A stretch of DNA of 6,899 nucleotides from Bacteroidales bacterium. GTDB lineage: Bacteria; Bacteroidota; Bacteroidia; Bacteroidales; UBA4417. Where the stretch lies: contig JANXXZ010000149.1 in assembly GCA_025350385.1 (NCBI GenBank), positions 1 through 6,899 on the forward strand, read 5' to 3'. Positions within the stretch are counted from its first letter, which is position 1. Each line of letters begins with the position of its first letter. A program made the position numbers and the translations under genes. The notes below the pieces were generated by a model. It saw nothing but the letters and a program-made list of their open reading frames with translations, was not told the origin of the DNA and did not search any database. Below are positions 1-6,562 of this stretch, piece by piece.

Positions 1-1
1 C

Positions 2-955
2 CAGACTTCGGTTAAAACAAAGGATGATGTTGAAATAGAGAAATCCAATATAATATTGGTTGGTGAAACCGGCACGGGTAAAACGCTGCTGGCACGTACC
101 ATTGCACGAATGTTGCATGTTCCGTTCTGCATAGCTGATGCTACAGTTCTCACCGAAGCCGGATATGTGGGGGAAGATGTTGAAAGTATTCTTTCGCGCC
201 TGTTGCAGGCTGCCGACTATAATGTGGCAGCAGCTGAAAAAGGAATTGTATTCATTGACGAAATCGACAAGATTTCCCGTAAAAGCGATAATCCTTCCAT
301 AACCCGTGACGTTTCGGGAGAAGGCGTTCAGCAGGCGCTGCTCAAACTGCTTGAAGGTGCCGAGGTGAACGTTCCGCCCCAGGGTGGACGCAAACATCCC
401 GAACAAAAAATGATCCTGGTGAACACCCGGAATATTCTTTTCATAACAGGTGGTGCCTTTGATGGTATCGACAAAAAAATTGCTGCCCGTATGCAAACCA
501 GCATAGTGGGTTATTCAGTCGACAGGGATAAAGACCTGATCGATAAATCCAACCTTTTGCAATATGTTGCACCCCAGGATTTAAAAAGTTATGGACTGAT
601 TCCCGAACTGGTTGGTCGATTCCCGGTAGTAACATACCTGAGCCCTCTGAGCCGCGAAATACTCATCAGGATCCTTACAGAACCGAAGAATGCTCTCGTC
701 AAACAGTTCGTCCGTCTGTTCGAAATGGACAATGTGAAGCTTTCTTTTACCGATGATGCCTTTGAGTATATAGTGGATAAAGCAATTGAATTCCGTACCG
801 GTGCAAGGGGATTGAGATCAATTCTTGAAGCAATTCTCACAGATGCGATGTTTGAGATCCCTTCTCAGTCAAAGCATTCAGATCTGATGATCACTAAACT
901 GTATGCATCTGAAAAACTGGGCAAAACAAATGTGGCCCGCCTGAAGGTTGCCTGA
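2..955 (+). CDS. clpX: ATP-dependent Clp protease ATP-binding subunit ClpX (5' end missing)
   Basis: ClpX is the hexameric AAA+ unfoldase that feeds tagged proteins into the ClpP peptidase in the cytoplasm. The frame is open from base 2, so the gene starts outside the window; the missing part should hold the N-terminal zinc-binding domain and the first part of the AAA+ module. The 317 visible residues show Walker A GETGTGKT (21-28), pore loop GYVG (54-57), Walker B VFIDEIDK (83-90), the RKH pore loop in GGRKHPEQ (about 128-135), the arginine finger in LIPELVGRFPVV (Arg206) and sensor 2 GARGLR (267-272). The ClpP-docking IGF tripeptide of proteobacterial ClpX is VGY here (169-171), which I recall as usual in Bacteroidota. 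The gene ends in three consecutive in-frame stops (TGA TAA TAA, 953-961). The RKH loop and the VGY docking loop argue against the related unfoldase HslU. Confidence 0.97.
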   Translation, partial: QTSVKTKDDVEIEKSNIILVGETGTGKTLLARTIARMLHVPFCIADATVLTEAGYVGEDVESILSRLLQAADYNVAAAEKGIVFIDEIDKISRKSDNPSITRDVSGEGVQQALLKLLEGAEVNVPPQGGRKHPEQKMILVNTRNILFITGGAFDGIDKKIAARMQTSIVGYSVDRDKDLIDKSNLLQYVAPQDLKSYGLIPELVGRFPVVTYLSPLSREILIRILTEPKNALVKQFVRLFEMDNVKLSFTDDAFEYIVDKAIEFRTGARGLRSILEAILTDAMFEIPSQSKHSDLMITKLYASEKLGKTNVARLKVA

Positions 956-1078
956 TAATAAATGAAGTCATTTATATTTTTCTAACCGCTTCGTCAGTTA
1001 ACGACCTAAAAATAATAACCGGCTGACTCAATAAAAACGTTCATTTTACTGTTATTACCCTGGTATAATACCTGAAAC

Positions 1079-1693
1079 ATGACCGGTAAAAGTAATAAAG
1101 TGAAGTTAACGCTGACTGGTTGGCTGATCCTTTTGCCATGTCTGCTCTTTTCCCAGATTGTAACCCCTCAGGATGACCAGGGGTTTCGCTGCTCCTCCTA
1201 TATCATTAACGGTGATACTTTACCTGTGTTGTACCTTGAGCAGGTATATGTCTGGGGTAGTAAATCCTTTATGAATACTGCAGAAGCGCGGCAGTGGGAT
1301 CGCCTGGTACATAATGTTAAGGTTGCTTATCCCTATGCCAAATTAGCAGGGATCAAGTTTAATGATTACAACCAAAAGCTGTCTGCCGTAAAAAGTGAAC
1401 GGGAGAAGAAACAGATGATGAAGCAGGCGGAAGATGAGTTACAGAAACAATTCGGACCTGAATTAAAGGAACTCACTTTCACCCAGGGCAAGATCCTGCT
1501 GAAACTTGTTGACCGCCAGACTAGCAATAGCTCCTATGATATTGTAAGGGAATTCCGGGGTAAGTTCATGGCTTTTTTCTGGCAGGGGATCGGCAAACTG
1601 TTCGGTTATAACCTCAAAACAAAGTATGATCCTCTTCACGAAGATGCCGACATTGAGCGGATTGTACTGATGATAGAAAACGGGACTATTTAA
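1079..1693 (+). CDS. Secreted DUF4294-type protein of unknown function
   Basis: This 204-residue protein has no known biochemical role. It starts with a basic stretch and a hydrophobic segment (about residues 9-25, ending LLFSQ), which reads as a Sec signal peptide, so the mature protein is probably periplasmic. After it come a short strand-rich part (INGDTLPVLYLEQVYVWG, 44-61), a charged helical middle (about 98-130, with a Glu/Lys/Gln-rich coiled-coil look), the block FTQGKILLKLVDRQTSNSSYD, and an aromatic-rich end (FFWQGIGKLFGYNLKTKYDP). These blocks match what I remember of DUF4294, a family found in Bacteroidota; the assignment rests on recall, not a search. The ATG at 1079 is chosen because it directly precedes the signal peptide. 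No clear ribosome-binding site is visible, which is common in this phylum. The gene lies 123 bp after clpX on the same strand, but no promoter or terminator is obvious in the gap. Confidence 0.85.
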   Translation: MTGKSNKVKLTLTGWLILLPCLLFSQIVTPQDDQGFRCSSYIINGDTLPVLYLEQVYVWGSKSFMNTAEARQWDRLVHNVKVAYPYAKLAGIKFNDYNQKLSAVKSEREKKQMMKQAEDELQKQFGPELKELTFTQGKILLKLVDRQTSNSSYDIVREFRGKFMAFFWQGIGKLFGYNLKTKYDPLHEDADIERIVLMIENGTI

Positions 1694-1742
1694 TTTTTGA
1701 TTTCGGATTTTTGATTTCGGACTTCGGATTTCGGATTTTTTA
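1694..1742 (+). repeat. Tandem array of seven degenerate heptamers
   Basis: Directly after the TAA stop of the DUF4294-type gene the sequence reads in seven consecutive 7-base units: TTTTTGA, TTTCGGA, TTTTTGA, TTTCGGA, CTTCGGA, TTTCGGA, TTTTTTA (starts at 1694, 1701, 1708, 1715, 1722, 1729, 1736). Units differ only at inner positions and all end in A. The T-rich end could help stop transcription, but no stem precedes it, so it is not a standard intrinsic terminator. Heptamer tracts of this kind are familiar to me from Bacteroidota intergenic DNA; their role is not known to me. Confidence 0.8.
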
Positions 1743-1770
1743 AATAGTGATTCTTATTCCTAAGCTGAAG

Positions 1771-1798
1771 ACCAATAGCTTATAACCATTAACCAATA
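1771..1798 (-). repeat. Second heptamer array, beside the sugar transferase stop codon
   Basis: Four 7-base units read ACCAATA, GCTTATA, ACCATTA, ACCAATA on the plus strand; on the minus strand they read as TATTGGT/TAATGGT units just downstream of the sugar transferase stop codon. The first unit starts 77 bases (11 x 7) after the start of the upstream heptamer array, so the two arrays share one 7-base register. The motif is unrelated to the TTTCGGA units, which suggests a separate array belonging to the minus-strand gene. A short inverted repeat, TAAGCT (1761-1766) and AGCTTA (1777-1782), overlaps it; no T-tract follows on either strand. Confidence 0.65.
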
Positions 1799-1803
1799 AC
1801 TCA

Positions 1804-3219
1804 CTACTGTCCGCTCCCTTTCATTACCGTAAGCAATGTGTAGGCCATGATCTTGAAATCCATCGCCAGCGACATGTTTTCGAGGTATAATATATCGTAT
1901 TTAAGCCTTTCAATCATCTGGTCCACATTTTCGGCGTAGCCGTATTTTACCTGTCCCCATGAAGTGATACCAGGTTTTACGCGCAGAAGTAGCCTGTAAT
2001 GAGGCGCACGGTTGGCGATCTGATTAATGTAGTATTGTCTTTCAGGCCTGGGACCCACTAATGACATGTCGCCTTTTATAACACTGAAAAACTGGGGGAT
2101 TTCATCGAGCCGTACTTTACGCAGGAACCTTCCGAAAGGCGTTATGCGCTGATCTTCTTTGGATGAAAGCATCGGGGTGCCATTTTCGGCTCCCATCAAC
2201 ATGGAGCGGAATTTTGGAATAAGAAAAGGTTTGCCGTTAATCCCGATCCGTTCCTGCCTGTAAATGACCGGTCCTTTTGAGGAAAAGAGTACTCCCAGAT
2301 AGCAGAAAATATATACCGGAATCAATACTATAATTGCGATAACGGAAAGCACGATATCGAAGAACCGTTTTATGGAGAGTTGCCACGGGGGCATAAACTC
2401 GAACGAAACCTGTATGAGGGGAGTCTGGTAAATGGATGTAGTTTTGACGGTGCCCAGTAAGAAGTCCTGCATATCCGGAATGACTTTAATTAATACATAA
2501 GTGTCCTCAATTTCTGAAATTATCTTTTCAATAGTCTTATGCTCTGAGCGTTCAGTGGCTATTATAACCTCCTCAATGTCCATCTCAAGAATCAGGTTTT
2601 TAAGTTGACTATAATGCCCCAAATGAGGAATAAACTGTTCAAGCTTATAACTGGGATATTCCACCGCATGAACAAAACCAAGAAATTTATTGCCTGATGA
2701 TTTAGGCTGGCTCTCAATTTCATTATAAATGGAGATAGCATTTCCGTTACTGCCTACCAAAAGGGTGTTAAACCCGATTATGCGGTGACGGAGTTTGTAC
2801 TGCGTTACCGAAGTAAGGATAAACCGAAAAGTGAAAGTGAAAAAAAAGTGAAGGCTGAACAGCGTGAGAAATGACTTATAGTAACTGCGATAACTGGTGA
2901 TTACATCATCCAGAATGAGTGTAAAGAAAATAATGATAACTCCAATCAGGGTAATCAGTAAAGTCTGAGCAAGCTCGCGCATACGGGCTTTCCGATATAC
3001 AAGATGGTATGAGCCTGACATCGCGTACAGGAACAGCCAGAAAACAGGAATAAAAAGGATCCCGTAGTAGAAATTATTATCATGCACTACCAAAGACCAG
3101 GTATCATTAATCAGAGGGGTTTCGGATACTTTCCGGCTATAAAAAAACAAACACCAGGCAATCATAGCCGACAATAAGTCGGCAATAATATATCTTGCGG
3201 TATGTAGTCTTTTATTCAT
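1804..3219 (-). CDS. Polyprenyl-phosphate sugar-1-phosphate transferase (WcaJ/WbaP-type initiating glycosyltransferase)
   Basis: This enzyme class moves a sugar-1-phosphate from a nucleotide sugar onto undecaprenyl phosphate at the inner membrane, the first step of capsule, exopolysaccharide or O-glycan repeat synthesis. The 471-residue protein has the full long-form layout: four N-terminal membrane segments (about 10-27, 50-68, 83-104, 115-136), a Rossmann-like middle domain (about 145-265, starting NTLLVGSNGNA), and the C-terminal bacterial sugar transferase domain (about 283-471). That domain begins with KRFFDIVLSVIAIIVLIP, the membrane-inserted helix with its conserved Pro (301), followed by KFRSM (336-340), the catalytic Asp-Glu pair in RLDEIPQ (372-373), GDMSLVGPRPE (383-393) and KPGITSWGQ (415-423). 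The sugar cannot be told from sequence. It starts at ATG 14 bp after the lipoprotein gene's stop, so the two are probably co-transcribed. Confidence 0.95.
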   Translation of the reverse strand: MNKRLHTARYIIADLLSAMIAWCLFFYSRKVSETPLINDTWSLVVHDNNFYYGILFIPVFWLFLYAMSGSYHLVYRKARMRELAQTLLITLIGVIIIFFTLILDDVITSYRSYYKSFLTLFSLHFFFTFTFRFILTSVTQYKLRHRIIGFNTLLVGSNGNAISIYNEIESQPKSSGNKFLGFVHAVEYPSYKLEQFIPHLGHYSQLKNLILEMDIEEVIIATERSEHKTIEKIISEIEDTYVLIKVIPDMQDFLLGTVKTTSIYQTPLIQVSFEFMPPWQLSIKRFFDIVLSVIAIIVLIPVYIFCYLGVLFSSKGPVIYRQERIGINGKPFLIPKFRSMLMGAENGTPMLSSKEDQRITPFGRFLRKVRLDEIPQFFSVIKGDMSLVGPRPERQYYINQIANRAPHYRLLLRVKPGITSWGQVKYGYAENVDQMIERLKYDILYLENMSLAMDFKIMAYTLLTVMKGSGQ

Positions 3220-3233
3220 AAAATTTATCTCTG

Positions 3234-4121
3234 TCAGAAATGCAACAACTTGATATTGTCAAACATAATGTCGGCATCAGGGCCGCCAACAACCTTATTT
3301 GCATTGATAAATACTTTATACTTTACAGCGTTGGTATTTAGCAAAATAGTCGGGGTAAAATTGATGTATATTTTGTTCCAGTTCCTGGATGGATTAACTA
3401 CTACCACATCTTGCTGTGTATTCTGAGCGCCGTATACAATCAAGCCGACCGTAAACGGACAATTCGTTTTATAGTTTAATTCCATGAAAACTTCTGATCC
3501 ATTGTTCGGAAGAACGAATGAGTTGTGGCTGACGCATTCAAACAAAACCGAATCATTCTGGAGCACCACCCTTGCAGCATATAAATTGCTTTCACCCGGG
3601 AAGGCTGAAGCAAGTGAAGGGTCGTTGTAACGTGTCAGTTTTATACTGCCGCGGGCTGTTGTATCAATTGAAAGGTTCGGGTCTTCAAAATCTTCGAGCC
3701 ATGCAAATACGGTATTTGATTTATACGATGTTTGAAGATTAATCAGGCTATCTGTTTTCTCATGCTTAAGAGTTACCGGTATCGTAATGGAATTATAAAA
3801 AGGATAGGGTACCCTGTTGCCGGATACTCCGTTCATTTTTATTCCCGGTTGGATCAGAATGCTTGAAGCGCCTGATTTTAGTACCGGGAATTTGGCCGGT
3901 AATTCGAAGGCACCTTCAAGGTCATTATCGGTTGATACCCATGCGTCAACGATTTTTTGAGAGACCGTTCCCTGCATTCCTGTGGTTTTTAGGCTAATGG
4001 AATCGATGTATAAATAGGAAGGAATGTCGATCTCGGATGTCTTCCGGCATGAAACAATGCCTGATGAGATCAAAGCCAGGAGGATTAAAGTAGGGATTTT
4101 ATATATGTTTATAGGTATCAT
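3234..4121 (-). CDS. Putative lipoprotein of unknown function with jelly-roll-like C-terminus
   Basis: I do not recognise a named family for this 295-residue protein. Residues 7-24 form a hydrophobic signal ending in a lipobox (IVSC, Cys25), so it is probably a lipoprotein of the periplasm or outer membrane. Residues about 30-125 contain a conserved-looking block: DAWVS, GAFELPAKFPVL, IQPGIKMNG and VPYPFYNSI. Residues about 140-295 are strand-rich, begin FAWLEDFED, and end in WNKIYINF and DIMFDNIKLLHF, which resembles the last strands of galactose-binding-like jelly rolls found in carbohydrate-binding modules. No catalytic motif is visible. It lies between a nucleotide-sugar dehydrogenase gene (75 bp upstream) and a sugar transferase gene (14 bp downstream), so a role in surface glycan export, anchoring or sensing is a reasonable inference only. 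The ATG at 4121 is the only start that keeps a normal-length signal peptide. Confidence 0.85.
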   Translation of the reverse strand: MIPINIYKIPTLILLALISSGIVSCRKTSEIDIPSYLYIDSISLKTTGMQGTVSQKIVDAWVSTDNDLEGAFELPAKFPVLKSGASSILIQPGIKMNGVSGNRVPYPFYNSITIPVTLKHEKTDSLINLQTSYKSNTVFAWLEDFEDPNLSIDTTARGSIKLTRYNDPSLASAFPGESNLYAARVVLQNDSVLFECVSHNSFVLPNNGSEVFMELNYKTNCPFTVGLIVYGAQNTQQDVVVVNPSRNWNKIYINFTPTILLNTNAVKYKVFINANKVVGGPDADIMFDNIKLLHF

Positions 4122-4196
4122 TAACTGAACTTTGGTGATAAGGGATTGTTCAATGTTACTGTAAAGTACTTTCAGAATTTCTGTTTTGTTTGATGA

Positions 4197-5189
4197 CTAT
4201 ACCTGAATACGACTCAGCGAATTGTTGACTTTTTCAAGTACCTGGTGCGAAACGTTTAGAGCCTGGTAGCCATCCATAATAGTAACCTGGGGTGGTATGT
4301 TCCTTAATATTGCTTCGGCAAAGCTTGATAACTCGGTATGAATGGCATTGATAGGTATTATGGCGGGCCGTTCAAAATACAACTGCCTTGCTTCTTTCCC
4401 GTTTCCAGGGTCCATGAGTGGCAGTAAAGGATCGGGCTTTCTCCCGTTCAGGTCTTTTATCCGTACGATTTCTGTTTCTTTCTCCAGGAAATCGACCGAA
4501 ATATAGGCATCACGCTGGAAGAACCTTGATTTTCGCATTGTTTTCAGCGAAATACGGCTTGCAGTGAGATTTGCCACGCATCCGTTGTCAAACTCAAGCC
4601 TTGCACTGGCAATATCGGCTGAATCGCTTACAACTGCAACCCCGCTGGCACTTATTTTCCTCAGGTTTGCCTTTACCACATGCAGTATAATGTCAATATC
4701 GTGAATCATCAGATCGAGGATTACCGGTACATCAATGCCCCTGGTATTAAAACCCGAAAGACGGTGTGTTTCGATGAACATGGGAGTTTCAAAGAAAGGA
4801 AGTGCTGCGAGGAAAGCAGGGTTGAAACGCTCTACATGTCCTACCTGAACCTTGACATTTGCTTCGTGTGCAATGTCCATGAGTTGAAGGGCTTCTTCGG
4901 GAGTCGCAACAATCGGTTTTTCAATGAACACATGCTTTGATCTCTTGAGTGCGTGGGCGGCATGCTCAAAATGTGCAAAAGTAGGAGTTACTATATCCAC
5001 CACATCAACTGCTTCAATCAGTTCATCGATGGTTTCAAATGCCCTGATCCCTGATTCCGCTTTAACCGAATTAACGATGTCAGAATTCGTGTCATAGAAT
5101 CCAATAAGTTGATAATCAGGTATTTGTTTTATGCAATTAATGTGAATTTTGCCCAGATGCCCGGCTCCGATTACTCCAATTTTAAGCAT
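4197..5189 (-). CDS. Gfo/Idh/MocA-family NAD(P)-dependent sugar dehydrogenase, UDP-GlcNAc 3-dehydrogenase-like
   Basis: The 330-residue protein has the N-terminal Rossmann fold (KIGVIGAGHLGKIH, glycine motif at residues 8-13), the family's catalytic EKP motif (90-92) and the C-terminal domain with DLMIHDID, whose Asp159 and His163 match the conserved acid and histidine of the family. The segment VGHVERFNPAF (116-126) together with DLMIHDID reminds me of the branch that includes GnnA, which oxidises C3 of UDP-GlcNAc on the way to a diamino sugar for lipid A; that specificity is inference, and no GnnB-like aminotransferase lies in the window. The start is placed at ATG 5189: the frame can be extended to TTG 5195, but this adds only two residues and ATG directly precedes the LKIGVIGAG strand. 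It is the first gene of the minus-strand cluster, so it probably supplies or modifies a nucleotide sugar used in surface glycan or lipid A synthesis. Confidence 0.93.
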   Translation of the reverse strand: MLKIGVIGAGHLGKIHINCIKQIPDYQLIGFYDTNSDIVNSVKAESGIRAFETIDELIEAVDVVDIVTPTFAHFEHAAHALKRSKHVFIEKPIVATPEEALQLMDIAHEANVKVQVGHVERFNPAFLAALPFFETPMFIETHRLSGFNTRGIDVPVILDLMIHDIDIILHVVKANLRKISASGVAVVSDSADIASARLEFDNGCVANLTASRISLKTMRKSRFFQRDAYISVDFLEKETEIVRIKDLNGRKPDPLLPLMDPGNGKEARQLYFERPAIIPINAIHTELSSFAEAILRNIPPQVTIMDGYQALNVSHQVLEKVNNSLSRIQV

Positions 5190-5202
5190 ATTCAATTTTT
5201 TG

Positions 5203-5210
5203 CAAATGTA
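5203..5210 (-). promoter_or_regulatory. Bacteroidota-type -7 box (TACATTTG) for the dehydrogenase operon
   Basis: The minus strand reads TACATTTG, a full match to the TAnnTTTG -7 consensus used by the primary sigma factor of Bacteroidota. It lies 13 bases before the ATG at 5189, so the mRNA leader would be under about 10 bases. No good -33 TTTG is seen at the usual 19-21 base spacing; a TTTG lies only 8 bases upstream (5219-5222), so the call rests on the -7 match and position. Confidence 0.45.
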
Positions 5211-5341
5211 GAAAAAAGCAAATGGAAGCCACCTTCCGGTAATATTCTTTGATTTGTATAGCTATAGGGTTTAGGCAAAACTGAAAGGTTGCATCATTAG
5301 TATAATATTTCAAAAATTTATTTTATTCATGCTCCTTTTTT

Positions 5342-5384
5342 AGGATAAATTGATTGTCAGGATTTATCTAAAAAGATATATCCT
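5342..5384. repeat. Overlapping inverted repeats in the divergent promoter region
   Basis: GATAAAT (5344-5350) pairs with ATTTATC (5362-5368) across an 11-base loop. The same left arm, AGGATA (5342-5347), can instead pair with TATCCT (5379-5384). The right part also holds the self-complementary 8-mer GATATATC (5375-5382). The element sits about 30-70 bases upstream of the gcvT -7 box, where an operator would fit, but the arms are AT-rich and may be chance. Confidence 0.35.
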
Positions 5385-5414
5385 TAATTCTCCTTCCTTT
5401 CCCTTGCATTTTCA

Positions 5415-5422
5415 TACTTTTG
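5415..5422 (+). promoter_or_regulatory. Bacteroidota-type -7 box (TACTTTTG) for gcvT
   Basis: TACTTTTG matches the TAnnTTTG -7 consensus and is followed by C, as often seen. It lies 27 bases before the gcvT ATG, giving a leader of roughly 20 bases. A TTG (5404-5406) is closer than the usual -33 spacing, so the upstream box is not supported. The box also explains why the in-frame TTG at 5420 should not be the start: it lies within the promoter. A short leader leaves no room for a glycine riboswitch downstream of this box. Confidence 0.5.
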
Positions 5423-5449
5423 CCTGCTCAAATTCTACATTTTTCAATC

Positions 5450-6538
5450 ATGAAATACACTGCATTCACAAAATTTCACGAAGCATCAGGCGCTAAAATG
5501 GTGCCATTTGCCGGTTTTTACATGCCGGTTCAATATTCGGGTATTAACGACGAACATGAAACAGTCCGGACAAAGCTGGGCGTTTTTGATGTTTCACATA
5601 TGGGCGAAATCTGGGTAAAGGGACCAAAGGCACTGGAATTTGTGCAGTGGGTCACCTCCAATGATGCTTCAAAACTGGTGGATGGCAAGGTTCAATATTC
5701 ATGCCTCCCTAACGGGAAAGGCGGAATTGTGGATGATTTGCTGGTCTATCGTATTGACACTGAAACTTACCTCCTTGTTGTAAATGCATCCAATATTGAA
5801 AAAGATTGGAATTGGATGGTCAGCCAGAATAAGAAGGGAGCCTCCTTATACAATGCTTCTGACGAAATCTCCCAGTTAGCCATTCAGGGCCCTTTGGCGC
5901 TTAAAGCTATGCAGAAGCTAACCGATACCCCGGTTACTGATATGGAGTATTACACTTTTAAGAAACTCACTTTTGCCGGCATAAAGGATGTTATTTTCGC
6001 AACTACCGGGTATACCGGATCAGGCGGTTGCGAGATTTATTTTGCAAATGAGGACGCGGATATTGTCTGGAATGCGGTAATGGAAGCTGGTGCTGAATTC
6101 GGAATTAAACCAATAGGTCTTGCAGCACGTGATACCCTCCGACTCGAAATGGGTTACTGCCTCTATGGTAATGACATTGATGATACAACTTCTCCCATTG
6201 AAGCCGGGCTGGGCTGGATTACCAAATTCACCGATGAAAAGATCTTCATTGATAAAGATGTGCTGTTGAAACAGAAAAAAGAGGGTACAAGCCGTCGCCT
6301 TATTGGATTTGAGCTTATTGACCGTGGCATTCCCCGCCATGGTTATGAGGTTCTGGATGTTGAAGGGAATAAAATAGGAGATGTTACCAGCGGTACCATG
6401 GGCCCTTTTATTAAAAAGGCCATTGGAATGGCTTATGTACCTGTAGCTTATACAAAAGAAGGTTCTGAAATATATATCAGTATCCGTGAAAAGTCATTGA
6501 AGGCAGTTGTGGTGAAGCTGCCGTTTTATAAAGTTTAA
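5450..6538 (+). CDS. gcvT: Glycine cleavage system aminomethyltransferase (T-protein)
   Basis: GcvT transfers the methylene carbon from the aminomethyl-lipoyl arm of H-protein to tetrahydrofolate, releasing ammonia, in the cytoplasmic glycine cleavage system. The 362-residue product is the normal family length. It shows MVPFAGFYMPVQY near the N-terminus (17-29), FDVSHMGE (46-53), GGIVDDLLVY (91-100) with the conserved Asp pair around the active site, VVNASN (110-115), TGYTGSGGCEIY (186-197), GLAARDTLRLEMGYCLYGND (223-242) and the C-terminal SGTMGPFIKKAIGMAYV. The start is set at ATG 5450 because MKYTAFTKFH is the usual T-protein N-terminus; extending to TTG 5420 would add ten unrelated residues across the promoter. 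The genes for H- and P-proteins are not in the window. It is followed after 24 bp by a ComB-like gene on the same strand, probably in one transcript. Confidence 0.97.
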   Translation: MKYTAFTKFHEASGAKMVPFAGFYMPVQYSGINDEHETVRTKLGVFDVSHMGEIWVKGPKALEFVQWVTSNDASKLVDGKVQYSCLPNGKGGIVDDLLVYRIDTETYLLVVNASNIEKDWNWMVSQNKKGASLYNASDEISQLAIQGPLALKAMQKLTDTPVTDMEYYTFKKLTFAGIKDVIFATTGYTGSGGCEIYFANEDADIVWNAVMEAGAEFGIKPIGLAARDTLRLEMGYCLYGNDIDDTTSPIEAGLGWITKFTDEKIFIDKDVLLKQKKEGTSRRLIGFELIDRGIPRHGYEVLDVEGNKIGDVTSGTMGPFIKKAIGMAYVPVAYTKEGSEIYISIREKSLKAVVVKLPFYKV

Positions 6539-6562
6539 ACTTTATGTCATGCCAATTTAAGG

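Noticed and set aside
59..82. ClpX Walker A reads GETGTGKT rather than the usual GPTGSGKT
   Set aside because: I recall the same form in ClpX of Bacteroides and relatives, so it is a lineage trait rather than a defect.
991..1027. Possible terminator after clpX: TCGT/ACGA stem and GTCAG (993-997) with CTGAC (1023-1027)
   Set aside because: The stems are 4-5 bp, the longer one has a 25-base loop, and no T-tract follows.
1064..1069. TATAAT just upstream of the DUF4294-type gene, looking like a sigma-70 -10 box
   Set aside because: It lies only 9 bases before the ATG, has no -35 partner, and this phylum uses TAnnTTTG rather than TATAAT.
1761..1782. TAAGCT/AGCTTA hairpin between the convergent genes as a two-way terminator
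   Set aside because: The stem is only 6 bp and lacks an adjacent T-tract on either strand; it also overlaps the heptamer array.
4680..4940. Open frame on the plus strand inside the dehydrogenase gene
   Set aside because: It is antisense to a well-conserved family domain and its product has no recognisable motif.
6005..6040. GcvT motif GYTGSGGCEIY differs from the common GYTGEDG form
   Set aside because: Small residues at these positions are, as I recall, usual in Bacteroidota T-proteins, and the rest of the protein is intact.
6020..6340. Open frame on the minus strand inside gcvT
   Set aside because: It is antisense to the conserved GcvT core and shows no protein-family features.
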